NCBI GenBank assembly: GCA_016903675.1
Contig: JADQBA010000287.1
Span: forward strand, 1 to 5,920
DNA from: Stigonema ocellatum SAG 48.90 = DSM 106950
GTDB lineage: Bacteria > Cyanobacteriota > Cyanobacteriia > Cyanobacteriales > Nostocaceae
Direction of reading: 5' to 3'
Length of the DNA stretch: 5,920 nucleotides
In this document: positions 5,282 through 5,920 of the stretch, in pieces
Layout of the letters: each line of letters opens with the position of its first letter
Numbering within the stretch: the first letter of the stretch is position 1
Notes under the pieces: generated by a model
Seen by the model: only the letters and a program-made list of their open reading frames with translations
Databases searched by the model: none
Told to the model about the DNA's origin: nothing
Position numbers and translations under genes: made by a program

Positions 5282-5806
5282 TTATGCCGCTCCCTCTTCA
5301 TCTCTATTGGACAATGTGTTAACCAAACTAGAGAAGTACAAGAACATTCCATACACATCAGCCAGTCGATTCCCTAACCCAAAAGTGTCTAGGGCTTTGG
5401 GAATAACCAATTCAGCATTCCAAGATAGAGGAATCCTGTCGTAATGTTCATTAAGTTCCTTTCTTAAGTAATCCGCTGTACCTCCGCAAAAGACAATCTC
5501 TTCCACATCTAAGGGGAGGGTTTCATCTAACCAACTAATGAGGATTTTGGCGTATTCAGGACGAGCTGATTTAATAGCAGCTACAATTTGTTGAACATCT
5601 GCTGCTCGTAACTCTCGAGTCGTGCTTCTGGGTAAACGCAACAACGCTGCTGGTCTTACCTCGTCGCCCGCTTCCACAATCGCCGGGGTCAGACGCTTCA
5701 GGCTTAGCCCTGATGTCTTGCTCATTACCTTCTCCAGCATCCGAGTAAAGCCTAGGTCAGAAGTTTTCCCCTCACCTATATGTAAGGAACTGCAAACAAG
5801 AACGCT
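5282..5806 (-). pseudogene. parM: 5'-truncated ParM/StbA-like actin-type ATPase
   Basis: ParM-family actin-like ATPases polymerise to push plasmid copies apart and normally have about 320-350 residues. Here the C-terminal half is well kept: VEEIVFCGGTADYLRKEL (the second nucleotide-binding glycine pair) and FGLGNRLADVYGMFLYF near the end. The first ATG in frame is at 5740, but the same frame continues upstream to 5806 as SVLVCSSLHIGEGKTSDLGF and joins TRMLEKVMSKTSGL, which fits the middle of the family. Coding likeness therefore runs past the ATG and stops at a TGA (5807-5809), immediately followed by repeats. About 170 N-terminal residues, including the first phosphate-binding loop, are missing, so polymerisation is not expected. 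The remnant could still be translated from ATG 5725, which has GGAGAAGG just upstream. A frameshift hiding more of the gene was looked for and not seen. Confidence 0.75.
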
Positions 5807-5920
5807 TCAAACCGCAAACAAGTCAAAATTGAAACCACATTAGCTGCAAATAAGAGGGGTTTCAAAACCACATTGGGTGCAAATGAAACCACATTATTTG
5901 CAAACAAACCACATTAACTG
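5791..5920. repeat. Helically phased direct repeats, parC-like centromere or operator
   Basis: On the plus strand AAACCACATT starts at 5832, 5865, 5886 and 5906, each followed by a variable two or three bases and TGCAAA (5845, 5878, 5899; the last copy is cut by the window end). Degenerate copies of the right half lie at 5791 (TGCAAACAAG) and 5813 (CGCAAACAAG). Right-half spacings are 22, 32, 33 and 21 bases, close to two or three helical turns, so binding sites would sit on one face of the DNA. The position upstream of the actin-type gene matches the centromeres of type II par loci, such as the short repeats of R1 parC and the roughly 20-bp repeats of pSK41. Replication iterons are the main alternative. 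The array may continue beyond the window. Confidence 0.65.

Noticed and set aside
5791..5920. CRISPR array
   Set aside because: Units are only about 20 bases, nearly touching, with irregular spacing and no distinct spacers.

Overview
The window looks like accessory DNA, probably plasmid, from a filamentous (Nostoc-like) cyanobacterium. Three perfect GCGATCGC (HIP1) octamers occur in 5.9 kb (1005, 1589, 3640), about thirty times the chance rate. Several intergenic stretches carry the short GC-rich palindromic repeats typical of Nostocales (around 401-449, 2157-2208 and 3076-3134). The gene families point the same way: a caspase-like fragment, a DUF6883/DUF4926 pair, and an actin-type partition operon with a ParA-like ATPase.

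Layout. Positions 1-340 hold gene debris: a possible 3' end of a plus-strand gene (2-52) facing a truncated N-terminal caspase-like fragment on the minus strand (91-330). Positions 331-881 have no convincing gene, but contain a palindromic repeat and, just before 882, a series of hairpins, the last of which would bury the next start codon. Two plus-strand genes of unknown function follow. The first (882-1496) has a Lys/Ala-rich N-terminus and a 42-residue tail that is almost pure Asp/Glu. The second (1747-2079) encodes a charged 110-residue protein. Each ends in a good hairpin terminator.

On the minus strand, 2313-2970 is a two-gene cassette. A DUF6883-like gene is broken by two frameshifts, and its stop overlaps the start of an intact DUF4926-like gene by ATGA. 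A naive reading gives a false 184-residue fusion. A repeat-rich gap (2971-3242) separates it from the largest unit.

Positions 5806 down to 3243 form one tightly spaced minus-strand operon. In order of transcription it holds the C-terminal half of a ParM/StbA-like actin ATPase, a small protein with a predicted ribbon-helix-helix N-terminus (a ParR candidate), a ParA/MobD-like P-loop ATPase, and a single-pass membrane protein (tentatively DUF6753-like). A terminator lies at 3209-3234. Just upstream of the actin gene, 5791-5920 contains repeats of AAACCACATTA and TGCAAA spaced by about two or three helical turns, which would suit a centromere (parC-like) or operator. The whole reads as a type II-like partition locus (parC-parM-parR) with a ParA-like ATPase and a membrane protein added. 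The ParM gene has lost its N-terminal half at the edge of the repeats.

All family names are recognised from sequence pattern without a database search; the frameshift, motif and repeat positions are read directly from the bases.
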